59,922 nucleotides of DNA from Bacteroidota bacterium (GCA_016866335.1 VGMT01000014.1:1-59922); one strand, 5' to 3'. Shown: positions 36,184 through 44,889, counted from the first letter of the stretch. Notes: generated from the letters alone by a model not told the origin. Program-made: numbers and translations.

Positions 36184-39100
36184 CTAACGAATTACCGGAA
36201 CCCGGAACCGAACCCAACGCCCATTTTGTTCCACCGAAAGCAGGTAGCTTCCCGTGGCCAATCCATGTAGGCTTAGTTGATTTAGTCCCGGCTGTCCTTG
36301 CCCGTACATGCACCGCTTTCCTTGCAAATCATGCAAAATCCACCTTCCATTCAGTTCCAGCTCCAGGTTCAGAATTTGGGTTGCAGGAACAGGATAAATA
36401 CGCACCTGGCTTAGTTCGGGCGAATCGATGGAACTGGGGTTCACCTGAATGCAGTCGCTGGTATCGGCACAATAGCCGTTGTACACCACCGCAGCATAGC
36501 TGCCCGATTGTTGAGGAACAAAGGTGGCTGAATTTGCACCGGGAACCACACTAAAGTTTGAAGAACAACGGATCCAAATCAGGCTGTCGCCCAGTACCGT
36601 GGCCGTTAGCGTGTCGCCGCTCAATTGAATGCCCGCCGTTAGGGCAGTATTCACTACAACCGAAGTGGTGCAGGTAGAAACATTGCCTGCGGCATCGGAA
36701 GCTTCCCAAACCAAATCTACCGTTCCGGCAGGCAAAACCGTTCCCGAGGCTGGGCCAGCCACCTGTTGAATTTGGGCCGCTGAACAGGCATCGCTTACCT
36801 GTGGTGTATAGTTCGGTAGGGCTTGACCTAGGCAGAAACCCGTCTCATTTTTGCAGTTTGCAAAGGTTGGAGGAACCGAATCGACCACCAAAACGGTTTG
36901 AACTACCTGAGTGGTGTTTCCAGCGGCGTCGCTAACCGACCAAACCACCTGAGTGGTTCCCAAAGGGAAAACCGGCGGCGCATTGCTTTGAACCTGAGTA
37001 ACGCTGCAATTGTCTTGTGCGGTGGGCGTACCCAAGTTTAGGTTCGAAGCAGAGCAAGCAGAAGGGTCGGTTGAAACAACCATGTTAGCCGGAGGAATGG
37101 CTACAGGAGCAATGCTGTCGTACACCATCACCATTTGGGTATCAATGGCCGTATTGCCGGCAACATCGGTAGCGGTCCAAACAACCAAGGTTTGACCGGG
37201 ACCAAAACCCGCCGGGGCATTGTTGGTTACGCTTTGAAGGCTGCAATTGTCGCTAGTCTGAGCGGTTCCTAAATTCACATTTGTCAGCAGGCAAGAACTG
37301 GAATCCAGCAGCAAAACCAAGTTGGCTGGGGCTTGAACCTGAGGAGCTGTAACGTCGTTCACCACCACCAATTGGCTGTCTTGCGTTGTATTGCCCGAAG
37401 GGTCGGTGGCCGACCAAACCACCCAAGTGCTGCCGGGATTGAAAAATTGCGGAGCATTGTTGGTAATGGTAACGCCGGTACAATTGTCGCTGGCCGTTGC
37501 GCTGCCCAAATTCAATCCACTTACTCCACAAGAAACAGCATTGGCATTAACGCTGAGGTTGGCTGGAATGGTCAAAACGGGAAACTGGTTGTCGATCACG
37601 GTAACGATTTGCTGTGCGGTGCCAACATTACCCACCGAATCGGTAGCGGTCCAAACCACCACCGTTTGTCCGGCATTAAATACGGCAGGAGCATTGTTGG
37701 TTAGGGTAATGGGAGAGCAATTATCAACCGCTGTAGCTTGGCCAAGGCTTACACCCGTTGCAAAACATTGCCCATTGTTGGCAAAAACGATAACATTGGC
37801 TGGCGGAGTAACCACGGGCGGCCACAAATCTTGAACAAAAACGTTTTGGTTTACAGTAGCCGAATTTCCAGCGGCATCGGTGGCGGTCCAAACTACAACG
37901 GTTTGGCCCAGAGGAAACTGGGCAGGGGCATTGTTGGTTAAGGTTGGGGGCCCACAGTTGTCGGTAACCTGGGGTGCAATTAAAAGCACATTCGTAGAAT
38001 AACACAGCCCGGCATTGGTAACCACGGTGCTTGAGGGCGGGGTGGACAGAACGGGGTCTAAGGTATCTTGTTGGGCCAAAACTACATTTGAAAAGGCCGA
38101 GTCGCCCGAACCAGAGCAGTTTGCTTTTACTCTGAAATACTTGGAAAAGGTATCAACCTGCTGGGTGTACACAACTGAAAAAGAACCGGGGATATCGGAC
38201 CAAGGGCCATTGAAGGAGTTTGACATTTGCCAGATCACACTAAAACCAGAACCAGCCGATGTATTTGTGGCTTGAAGTACGGCATTTAAGCTTCCGCAAA
38301 AATCAACGGTATCGCCGTTGTTGATGGTAGCCAGGGGAGAATTTGGCACTCCTTGGCAAATGGGGATGGAAATTTCAACCTTTCCGTTTCCGGAATTAAA
38401 AGCACGGGCGTTAACCCGGTTGGTTCCGGCATTAAAGGAACCCCCTCCTCCACCAAAATAGGGGTATCCGGTTCCTGCTCCGCCGGAATATCCGCCGCCG
38501 CCGGCGTTTCCATGGCTGTAATCGGGGCGGCCATCGTCGCCGGTTGCAGCACCGCCACCAAAACCTCCGTTTGTTAAGTTGTTGTTGGCTCTGCCACCCA
38601 CAAATCCATTGGAGCGGCTTCGGCCAAAGTTGTCGCCGTATTGGCCTCCGGCACCGCCGTTTGAGGTCCAGCCGGCGCCACCGGCTCCGCAATAACCGCA
38701 GTTGGTATTTCCACTTTGAGATCCGGCTCCGCCGCCGCCGCCGCCCGTTCCACCTGCGCCCGACACATAACCTTGTGAGGCCGGAGGCACCTGTCCGGTG
38801 CTATTGGTATCGCCATGAATGGCTGCGGTGGCGCTCCAAAAGGTGCCGGGGCCACCGCCACCTCCGCCTGAGGCCATCAATAGAGCTCCGTTGCTTTTTT
38901 TCCAAACGAAGGTGCCGCCGCCGCCGCCGCCGCCGCAGTTTCCGTTTCCAATGCCATCGGTACCGCGTTGCCCAACGGCAATCACGAGGGTATCGCCCAT
39001 GTTCAAATTAAAATCGCCTTGCATGCGAGCGCCCAAGCCGCCCGCGCCGCCGCCGCCCCGAAAATTGGGGCTGCTGGCTCCGGTGCCCCCTTGAGCTCCA

Positions 39101-39330
39101 AAGGCAACAATGCGGTAGGTATTGGTTCCCGGCACAGCCCACTCCTGAAAGCCGGTGGTGTTGATGCGCACCTGATTAAACAAAGGATTGCCTAAGCCGT
39201 AATTGGTATCTACCTCGAATTGCGTAGGACCAAAGCGACCGCTTTTGCCACAAGGGGTAAAGGTAAATACAGGTTGAGCCGAAACCGAAGCGGTAAACAG
39301 TACAAGAAGAAGCAGGAAAAATCGTTTCAT
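36184..39330 (-). CDS. Giant T9SS type A surface protein with glycine-rich and HYR repeats
   Basis: About 1048 aa. ATG at 39330 gives a clean signal peptide (MKRFFLLLLVLFTASVSAQ); an upstream ATG at 39378 would not. Residues about 20-330 are a glycine-rich domain with GGGGGGG runs, resembling the glycine-rich domain of metazoan ALK-type receptors. An Ig-like segment follows. From about residue 435, five regular HYR-type modules of about 79 residues follow (each with DNC near the middle and VVWxATDxxGN near the end), then a sixth, divergent one. The last 70 residues (VRIYPVPATQILNLEL...GSYLLSVEQNGR) are a T9SS type A sorting domain. Adhesion or sheath role is inferred. Confidence 0.88.
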   Translation of the reverse strand: MKRFFLLLLVLFTASVSAQPVFTFTPCGKSGRFGPTQFEVDTNYGLGNPLFNQVRINTTGFQEWAVPGTNTYRIVAFGAQGGTGASSPNFRGGGGAGGLGARMQGDFNLNMGDTLVIAVGQRGTDGIGNGNCGGGGGGGTFVWKKSNGALLMASGGGGGGPGTFWSATAAIHGDTNSTGQVPPASQGYVSGAGGTGGGGGGAGSQSGNTNCGYCGAGGAGWTSNGGAGGQYGDNFGRSRSNGFVGGRANNNLTNGGFGGGAATGDDGRPDYSHGNAGGGGYSGGAGTGYPYFGGGGGSFNAGTNRVNARAFNSGNGKVEISIPICQGVPNSPLATINNGDTVDFCGSLNAVLQATNTSAGSGFSVIWQMSNSFNGPWSDIPGSFSVVYTQQVDTFSKYFRVKANCSGSGDSAFSNVVLAQQDTLDPVLSTPPSSTVVTNAGLCYSTNVLLIAPQVTDNCGPPTLTNNAPAQFPLGQTVVVWTATDAAGNSATVNQNVFVQDLWPPVVTPPANVIVFANNGQCFATGVSLGQATAVDNCSPITLTNNAPAVFNAGQTVVVWTATDSVGNVGTAQQIVTVIDNQFPVLTIPANLSVNANAVSCGVSGLNLGSATASDNCTGVTITNNAPQFFNPGSTWVVWSATDPSGNTTQDSQLVVVNDVTAPQVQAPANLVLLLDSSSCLLTNVNLGTAQTSDNCSLQSVTNNAPAGFGPGQTLVVWTATDVAGNTAIDTQMVMVYDSIAPVAIPPANMVVSTDPSACSASNLNLGTPTAQDNCSVTQVQSNAPPVFPLGTTQVVWSVSDAAGNTTQVVQTVLVVDSVPPTFANCKNETGFCLGQALPNYTPQVSDACSAAQIQQVAGPASGTVLPAGTVDLVWEASDAAGNVSTCTTSVVVNTALTAGIQLSGDTLTATVLGDSLIWIRCSSNFSVVPGANSATFVPQQSGSYAAVVYNGYCADTSDCIQVNPSSIDSPELSQVRIYPVPATQILNLELELNGRWILHDLQGKRCMYGQGQPGLNQLSLHGLATGSYLLSVEQNGRWVRFRVPVIR

Positions 39331-39334
39331 GGAA

Positions 39335-39342
39335 TAAAGATA
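39335..39342 (-). promoter_or_regulatory. -7 box of the HYR protein gene
   Basis: TATCTTTA on the minus strand ends 4 nt before the ATG at 39330, the same close spacing as at the T9SS gene at 17256. Confidence 0.45.
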
Positions 39343-39507
39343 GCATCTGTTCTGAAAATCTGCATCATGGAACAGCAAATACAGGTTTGGAGGGAATAAG
39401 CCATGAAATTGGCTATGGTTAATGCGGATGTGAAAAATGGAGATAAAGGATAAATTATTTATCTAATTTCTTTTTGCTTTTGTTTGGTGGCAAAAAGTTG
39501 TCTTTTG

Positions 39508-40284
39508 TTACCACTTTATTTCCGGTTTTTTGCTCCAATGCCAACCTTGCATCTTTTGCAATTTTGCACCTTTCTTACCTGCAATGGCATTTTCTTGAAC
39601 ACCTTTTGCTTTTTCTGTTTCAGCTATTTGGCGAGTTGAAAGTTCCGCTAATGCAGTAAAAATCAATTCAGCCTCGCTCATGTGGTCGCGCAGATTTTGA
39701 GATTTTAACCCTTTCAAATCCTTATGATCCTTCACTGTTAATCCTGTCCATTCTTGATGAATGATGTTGGTTAAAAATGCAAATTCATCTGATTTTTGAA
39801 CTCCACTTTCTTTCCAATAATCGGTAAGCTTATTGCGGGTTTCTTGACCGGTCATTCGTTGCTGAATCCATTTTTCGCTTCTACCCAATTTTTGCCAATT
39901 TTCCCTTGCTCTTTCCAAGCTCATCTCAGGGTCTTGTATTTCTTGCATCCGTTCGTATCCAACTTTCGCAAGCCATTGTTTGAAGGGTTCTGCTTTAGGC
40001 GATGGAATTGATTGGATAATTCGAAGCAATGACTGAGTGTCAGCAACATCGGTTTCCCTTAATTTTCCGTCTGATGCTTTCATTTTCAACTGTCGACAAA
40101 TTGTCGACAGTTCGAACCCATCTTCGGTTTTAACTCTCCTTTTCATTTTAAACCAATAATCTCTTGGGTTTGAACTATCGGTTAAAATTCCTACAACATC
40201 TATCACTGAAAAAAACCATGTTTCCGTTTTTTCATCCCAGTGAGTTCGAACTTGTTTGCTTTCAAATAATTTAATGTTGCTCAT
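39508..40284 (-). CDS. BRO-N domain protein (phage antirepressor-like)
   Basis: A 258-aa protein. Residues about 5-110 (FESKQVRTHWDEKTETWFFSVIDVVGILTDSSNPRDYWFKMKRR) match the BRO-N/antirepressor DNA-binding domain, with LRIIQSIPSPKAEPFKQWLAKVGYERM as the usual second segment. The C-terminal part (DFxFLTNIIHQEWTG-type) is the tail shared by BRO-family proteins annotated in Bacteroidota as antirepressors or DinD-like. Such genes come from phages or mobile elements. It stands near the other accessory genes at 40561-42740. Its target is unknown. Confidence 0.75.
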   Translation of the reverse strand: MSNIKLFESKQVRTHWDEKTETWFFSVIDVVGILTDSSNPRDYWFKMKRRVKTEDGFELSTICRQLKMKASDGKLRETDVADTQSLLRIIQSIPSPKAEPFKQWLAKVGYERMQEIQDPEMSLERARENWQKLGRSEKWIQQRMTGQETRNKLTDYWKESGVQKSDEFAFLTNIIHQEWTGLTVKDHKDLKGLKSQNLRDHMSEAELIFTALAELSTRQIAETEKAKGVQENAIAGKKGAKLQKMQGWHWSKKPEIKW

Positions 40285-40526
40285 ACGGTATGTTCATTTG
40301 TTTCTTCCCTTGATTCATCTTCCTGACTTGCATCCAAAATCATTTTTTTCGGCTGCCGGCAATTCTCCAACACATTTGACAAAGAAACCAGCATTTGAAA
40401 ATGTTCGCAGACCTGTCCCCCGAAAATACCACTTTTCCGTGTTTTATCCTAAAAGGTAGCGAAGGTTCTTAGCCCCGTACAATTTGTTGTAATACGTATC
40501 AAAAAACGGTTTTTTTTCGTTCTATT

Positions 40527-40546
40527 TAAGGCCAATTTTGCCTTAA
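40527..40546 (+). promoter_or_regulatory. Perfect inverted repeat upstream of the archaemetzincin gene
   Basis: TTAAGGC at 40527-40533 and GCCTTAA at 40540-40546 form a 7-bp perfect inverted repeat. It ends 14 nt before the start codon and could be an operator or a leader hairpin. No T-run follows, so it is not a terminator. Confidence 0.35.
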
Positions 40547-40560
40547 GTAAATACCAAACA

Positions 40561-41313
40561 ATGAGCCACACCTTCTGTACGTATCAAAATAGCATTAAGC
40601 GCATTGTACTGCTTGCCTGCATAGGCTTGCTTTTTATCTCCTGTGCGGGGACGGAAATCGAGCAAACACCAAAGGCAAACGCAGCCACAAGCCCGGCAGC
40701 AAAAAAGGTTTTCCGAGTGGCGGTGCAACCCTACGGAGGCTTTCCGGCCGCAGAAGTTCAGCAGGTTTCAGAGGCCTTGACATCGGTGTTGGGTGTCCAG
40801 GTGCTGATTTTGCCCAGTCGGCCCTTTCCCGAATGGGCCTTTATCAACGTAAAAACACCCCGGTACCGGGCCGACAGCCTGCTGTTGGATTTAAAGCGCA
40901 GCAAAGCCCCGGATGTGTATTGCGTGTTGGGTTTAAGCCAAAAAGACATTTCGACCACCAAGCGCGGCACAGATGGGCAGGTAAAACAACCGGAATCCAC
41001 ATACCGGGATTGGGGCGTATTTGGCTTGGGTTACATGCCGGGAGCAGCCTGCGTGGTTTCAACCTTTCGCTTACCCAAAGAAAAGCCTTCGTATTTGATG
41101 CGCCTAAAAAAAATCAGCGTCCACGAGCTTGGCCATAATTTAGGTTTGCCGCATTGCCCCACGGAGGGTTGCGTAATGATGGACGCCGCCGAAACCATAA
41201 AAACCATAGATCGGGTAAAATTGGCGTATTGCAATAATTGCTGGAATGCAGTAAAAACCAAACTGAAAAACAAAGGTTTTGAAACTGGTGCGGGCGGCAG
41301 TTCCGGGAACTGA
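40561..41313 (+). CDS. Archaemetzincin-type zinc protease, putative lipoprotein
   Basis: A 250-aa protein with the full archaemetzincin signature HExxHxxGxxHCx4CxMx17CxxC: H188, E189, H192, H198, C199, C204, M206, C224 and C227, with the exact spacings. This is diagnostic of the AMZ metalloprotease family, most of whose members are archaeal or eukaryotic. The N-terminus has IVLLACIGLLFISC, a lipobox-like end with C28, followed by a low-complexity linker; so it is probably lipid-anchored in the periplasm, unlike the cytosolic archaeal proteins. The substrate is unknown. It lies next to other accessory genes and is not in an operon. Confidence 0.88.
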   Translation: MSHTFCTYQNSIKRIVLLACIGLLFISCAGTEIEQTPKANAATSPAAKKVFRVAVQPYGGFPAAEVQQVSEALTSVLGVQVLILPSRPFPEWAFINVKTPRYRADSLLLDLKRSKAPDVYCVLGLSQKDISTTKRGTDGQVKQPESTYRDWGVFGLGYMPGAACVVSTFRLPKEKPSYLMRLKKISVHELGHNLGLPHCPTEGCVMMDAAETIKTIDRVKLAYCNNCWNAVKTKLKNKGFETGAGGSSGN

Positions 41314-41563
41314 GTAATACGGCTACCAATATTAAATCGGCAGGGATTAAGTGCAAAAGCCTATACGCCAACCACAAACATTGAATAAAAGCACAAAGTA
41401 GGATGCGGCAATGTCGCCATGCTGTTTAATTTTTGATGTTATAGGCTGACATTCTTTAAAATCATTTTTTTTGATAAAAAATGGCAATAAATTGGGGGTT
41501 GTTGCCAAGCCAAACACAAATTCACAGATAATTGATATTCTGTTTATTGCAGATTATTAAAGA
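41314..41563. other. AT-rich intergenic region
   Basis: A gap between the archaemetzincin gene and the small reading frame at 41564. It becomes more AT-rich toward the Fic gene. Nothing else seen. Confidence 0.4.
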
Positions 41564-41683
41564 ATGAAACATAAATCTAAACCTGGTTTGTCTGGCAGAG
41601 AAATTATTGGTATTTTTATAACGAAAAAAGAAGTTGAAAAAGTTGCTAAAATGGCTTTGATAAAAGCCGTTGCAATTACATAG
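41564..41683 (+). CDS. Possible small protein upstream of fic
   Basis: A 39-aa reading frame (MKHKSKPGLSGREIIG...KAVAIT). It is basic, and no family is recognised. It has the same AT-rich composition as the fic gene 43 nt downstream. No clear promoter or ribosome-binding site. It may be a remnant, or a small companion of Fic; the Fic protein carries its own inhibitory helix, so an antitoxin is not required. Confidence 0.25.
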   Translation: MKHKSKPGLSGREIIGIFITKKEVEKVAKMALIKAVAIT

Positions 41684-41711
41684 ATTAGAATTAGGTGGGG
41701 TGTTGAAAGCT

Positions 41712-41719
41712 TAAATTTG
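41712..41719 (+). promoter_or_regulatory. -7 box of fic
   Basis: TAAATTTG matches TAnnTTTG and lies 7 nt before the ATG at 41727. No -33 element at the usual distance. Confidence 0.4.
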
Positions 41720-41726
41720 AAATAGT

Positions 41727-42515
41727 ATGGGAAAACACTTAAAATTAATTTCCACTGAATATTTACAGGAATATTCAAATAAAGTGAACGTTGATTGGTT
41801 TGAAGTTTTTAATAAGTTAAAAGCAAAATCTCAATTTTCGCTTGAAGATTTTGAATATTACATTATTTCATCATCTCTATATTCTTCTAAAATTGAAGGC
41901 AATACGCTTGATGCGAACAGTTTTTTTAGAAATCGAGGCAAGACAACATCTCCAAAGAAAAAAGAAGTTCAAGAAATTGAAACCTTAATGCAAGCATATA
42001 CGTTTGCTTCTGAAAACAAATTGAATAGAACGAACTTTTTTAAAACCCATGCAATTTTATCAAAAACACTCCTGCCAAAAAAAGAAAGAGGTGTTTTAAG
42101 AAAAGAACAAGTTGGAGTAAGAGATTCCAAAACATTAAAGCCTGTCTATTTAGCTGTTGAACCGCAATTTTTAAACCGAGAATTTGGTAAACTTTTCGAT
42201 GATATAGATGTTCTACTCAAGAGAGATTTGAGCCACAAAGAAATTTTTTATTTTGCTTCAATGATTCACATATGGTTGGCCAAAATACACCCTTTCAGTG
42301 ATGGGAATGGACGGTCAGCACGACTTTTAGAAAAATGGTTTTTAGTTTCAAAATTGGGCATATCTGCATGGTCAATTAACTCCGAAAAATATTATTGGGA
42401 TCATCGTCCTGATTATTATGAAAATATTGCTCTTGGGTATAATTATTATGTTCTATATTGGAACAGATGTATTCCATTCTTGTTAATGCTGCCTAACGCA
42501 ATGGAGTTGACCTGA
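41727..42515 (+). CDS. Fic-domain AMP-transferase, class II
   Basis: A 262-aa Fic protein. The catalytic loop HPFSDGNGRSAR (188-199) is intact. An inhibitory motif S/TxxxE(G/N) appears before the Fic core as SSKIEG (53-58, Glu57), the arrangement of class II enzymes that restrain themselves. These proteins transfer AMP from ATP to a target protein; targets are unknown. The gene is conspicuously AT-rich compared with its neighbours, which suggests recent transfer. A dead recombinase lies downstream. It could act as a toxin, a stress regulator or a phage-defence gene. Confidence 0.88.
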   Translation: MGKHLKLISTEYLQEYSNKVNVDWFEVFNKLKAKSQFSLEDFEYYIISSSLYSSKIEGNTLDANSFFRNRGKTTSPKKKEVQEIETLMQAYTFASENKLNRTNFFKTHAILSKTLLPKKERGVLRKEQVGVRDSKTLKPVYLAVEPQFLNREFGKLFDDIDVLLKRDLSHKEIFYFASMIHIWLAKIHPFSDGNGRSARLLEKWFLVSKLGISAWSINSEKYYWDHRPDYYENIALGYNYYVLYWNRCIPFLLMLPNAMELT

Positions 42516-42539
42516 TACATTTGACCATAAGGTCAGGTC
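42509..42539 (+). other. Inverted repeat at the fic stop codon
   Basis: GACCTGA at 42509-42515 (overlapping the fic stop) and TCAGGTC at 42533-42539 are perfect inverted repeats; inside them GACC-ATAA-GGTC forms a smaller hairpin. No T-run follows. It could be a weak terminator or an edge mark of the inserted segment. Confidence 0.35.
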
Positions 42540-42561
42540 GCCAAAAAGGGCCAGATAAATA

Positions 42562-42730
42562 ATCCTTTCAAAAAGAGACTGCGGATTTGTTTCAGGTATT
42601 TGGAGCTTACATGGGTATGAATTTCTGCTGTTTCGTTGCTGCTGTATCCCAGCCATTCTTAAATGTACTAAACATCGGTTTCTGATTCCAACAATTGGGT
42701 TTCATGGCCCTGCTTTATGAATGATGGGCT
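42562..42730 (-). pseudogene. Decayed tyrosine recombinase, C-terminal fragment
   Basis: Translated on the minus strand from 42715, one frame reads HETQLLESETDV, stop, YI, stop, EWLGYSSNETAEIHTHVSSKYLKQI. This is the C-terminal catalytic region of XerD-like integrases (usual form HLLESGTDVRYIQEWLGH...TEIYTHVSTKYLKQI). Two stop codons (42668-42670 and 42659-42661) break it, the catalytic LGH is LGY and the nucleophile Tyr is His, and a frameshift near 42718 separates the preceding HHS (normally RHS). It is clearly dead, and marks past mobility of this island. Confidence 0.75.
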
Positions 42731-42810
42731 TGCATTTTTATACTCTTTATTGGGGTTAGTTTAAACACCATTTGCAACCCAGGTTAAATTGGACGGCCAT
42801 AAACCCTTGC

Positions 42811-42958
42811 GTCGCCCGCGGCAGGGATTGAGCCGGGTAGCTTGGCGGCGGGTTTTGCCGGCCGGCTAGCGCCCAAAAGAGCGACTTTAGGAGCTACTTT
42901 TGGGCCTAAGCCGGCGCAAAACCCGAGGCCAACTACCGGTGAAAGCCCGCAGCCGCCC
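42811..42958 (-). repeat. Structured intergenic element, copy 5 of 6
   Basis: Minus-strand orientation, beginning 35 nt after the stop of the LpxH-like gene and running in the same direction. The arms differ wholly from the other copies but pair: CGGGTTTTGC with GCAAAACCCG, GCCGGCT with AGCCGGC, and GCCCAAAAG with CTTTTGGGC directly under the apex AGCTCCTAAAGTCGCT. GGTAGTTGGC pairs with GCCAAGCTACC. Confidence 0.88.
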
Positions 42959-42992
42959 AAAACCAAAAAGCCATACGCACTAAAGTTCTGAT

Positions 42993-43769
42993 TTACTGAA
43001 CTTTCCAATAGCAAAGCTCAGGCTGTCCCTGTTGAATTTTTAGGTAACTGAAGTGGCCGAGCCAGTCGCCGGTGTTGATGTAGCGGCCGCCGCCCGGAAG
43101 CGGGTGCATGCCGGGCAAATGCCTGTGGCCGAAGACGAAGTCGGTGCTGGGGTAGGCCCTGCTTTGCTGCAAGGCGTACTGGTAAAGCCACTCGCGCTCT
43201 TCGCCCAGAAAATGGCGTTCGGCCTCGGCATGGGCGGCGCGGCTGCGCCGACTTAACCACTGGGCCAAGGCAAAGGAAAAATTGGGGTGCAGGCGGCTAA
43301 AACACCAGCGAAAAAAGGGGCTGCGAAAAATGCGCTTGAAGACTTTGTAGGAATGGTCGCCGGGGCCAAGCCCATCGCCGTGGGCCAGAAAAAACGGGCG
43401 CCCGCCCACATTCCAAAATTCGCCCTGATGATGCACCTGCAAACCGCATTCGGTAGCCAAATATCCATAGGTCCACATATCGTGGTTTCCCGGAAAAAAA
43501 TGAATGGGCAAGCCTTGGTCGGTCCAATGCGACAAACACCCCAGCAAACGGGAATAGCCGCGGGGAACCGCCTGCTTAAGCTCGTACCAAAAATCGAAAA
43601 CATCGCCCAGCAGAACAATGGCTTGAGCCTGAGGAGCCACCGTATTGATCCAATGCACCAACTGCTTTTCGCGCTCCAGGCTTTGAGCCGGACCGGGCAC
43701 CCCCAAGTGGGCATCAGACACGACAAACACCGTGCCCTCGGGGTAGCTTTTAAGGAAGGTGTTCTTCAA
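42993..43769 (-). CDS. lpxH: UDP-2,3-diacylglucosamine diphosphatase-like metallophosphatase
   Basis: A 258-aa calcineurin-fold phosphoesterase. Metal-site motifs are SDAHLG (Asp19, His21), GDVFDFW (Asp56), GNHD (Asn95, His96), AHGDGLG and FGHRHLP. The GDVFDFWYE and NHDMW patterns are typical of LpxH, which removes UMP from UDP-2,3-diacylglucosamine in lipid A synthesis. Bacteroidota LpxH homologues are more distant, so the assignment is probable, not certain. Its start overlaps the TlpA-like gene by 20 nt, placing it in the gatB operon. Confidence 0.8.
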   Translation of the reverse strand: MKNTFLKSYPEGTVFVVSDAHLGVPGPAQSLEREKQLVHWINTVAPQAQAIVLLGDVFDFWYELKQAVPRGYSRLLGCLSHWTDQGLPIHFFPGNHDMWTYGYLATECGLQVHHQGEFWNVGGRPFFLAHGDGLGPGDHSYKVFKRIFRSPFFRWCFSRLHPNFSFALAQWLSRRSRAAHAEAERHFLGEEREWLYQYALQQSRAYPSTDFVFGHRHLPGMHPLPGGGRYINTGDWLGHFSYLKIQQGQPELCYWKVQ

Positions 43770-44889
43770 TGGCGGAATTGAGTTCTGGGCCGCGCAGGTT
43801 TGAGGCCAAAATTACCCCATTGGCGTCGAGCAAAAAGTTTGCGGGAATGCTGTTGATGCCGTACAAACGGGCGGCTTCAGAATTGAAATAGCCCAAGTCC
43901 GACAGCTGAGGCCAGCTTAATTTGTCTTCTTTAATACCCCGGAGCCAAGCTTCTTTGTTTTGGTCTAAACTAACTGCCACAATTTCAAATCCTTTGGAGC
44001 GGTATTTGGCATAGGCTGCGCGCAAATTTGGGTTTTCGGCCCGGCAGGGTGCGCACCACGAGGCCCAAAAATCAACCAAAATGAGGGTATGCTTGCCGTA
44101 AAAATCCGAAAGCGACAGGGTGTCGCCTTTGGAGCTGGGCAAGGTAAAGTTGGGGGCGGTTTTTCCGGGTGCCAAGGCCAGTTTCATGCTGACCTGGGTG
44201 TTGAAATTTTGAACCCTAAAATTGTTGGGAAAGCGAGATATCAAAGCATCTAAGACCTCCTTGAACAAGCTAAGGTTGTTGGCATCGTCAACGTTTAAAT
44301 AATTTATGGCCTGAAGGGTAGAAAAGGCGCCTAGGTGGGCACGAACCCAAGCAATAATTTCCATTCGGTATTGCTCCCAGGCCTGGTTGTTTTGCTGTAT
44401 CATGGCCTGCTGCGTCAAACCCGAACTTTGCATTTGACGGTTTAGGGAGTCTTGAATGCGAGAGAAGGATTCGACCATCCGGAAAATTTCATTCAGCAAC
44501 ATGGTTTCGGGGCTGCCTTCAACCCGAATGGGCCGGGCCATAAATCTGGGGTCAATTTCGAGAACTATTTTTTCGGTAGAATCGGTAATGATGGGGCAAA
44601 TGTTGGTGGGCATTTGCATAGCAGGAACGGCTTGGTTTGGGCCCAAGCGAAGTTGGTAGAAATTGACCCCACGTGCCGGTTTGGTAAGGCAAAAGCCGTC
44701 GTTGGCATCCACCACAGCGCTGTCGATCAGTTCTACGCCATTTGGGCCGAGTTCTTCAAAATACAGCACCATACCTTTGGCTCCGCGCAGGGTTCCTGAT
44801 ATGGGGCCATCGGGGGCCGTTTCGGTCTTGCAAGCCCAAAGAGCGGTCAAAAAAACAAAACCAAGATAAAAGGTATGCCTGCGTTTCAT
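43750..44889 (-). CDS. TlpA-like thioredoxin lipoprotein with DUF4369-like N-terminus
   Basis: A 379-aa periplasmic thiol-disulfide protein. The lipobox TALWAC puts the lipid-bearing Cys at residue 20. The N-terminal domain (about 28-130) is the DUF4369 type common before thioredoxin domains in Bacteroidota. The C-terminal thioredoxin domain (about 240-379) has VDFWASWCAPCRAENP with CxxC at 279-282 (CAPC) and the cis-Pro segment INSIPANFLLD. It likely reduces or isomerises periplasmic disulfides. It starts within the last codons of gatB (4-nt overlap). Confidence 0.9.
   Translation of the reverse strand: MKRRHTFYLGFVFLTALWACKTETAPDGPISGTLRGAKGMVLYFEELGPNGVELIDSAVVDANDGFCLTKPARGVNFYQLRLGPNQAVPAMQMPTNICPIITDSTEKIVLEIDPRFMARPIRVEGSPETMLLNEIFRMVESFSRIQDSLNRQMQSSGLTQQAMIQQNNQAWEQYRMEIIAWVRAHLGAFSTLQAINYLNVDDANNLSLFKEVLDALISRFPNNFRVQNFNTQVSMKLALAPGKTAPNFTLPSSKGDTLSLSDFYGKHTLILVDFWASWCAPCRAENPNLRAAYAKYRSKGFEIVAVSLDQNKEAWLRGIKEDKLSWPQLSDLGYFNSEAARLYGINSIPANFLLDANGVILASNLRGPELNSAIEEHLP

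Noticed and set aside
38432-39011. Long opposite-strand frames inside the HYR protein gene
   Set aside because: They are Arg- or Pro-rich shadows of the GGN-rich glycine codons.
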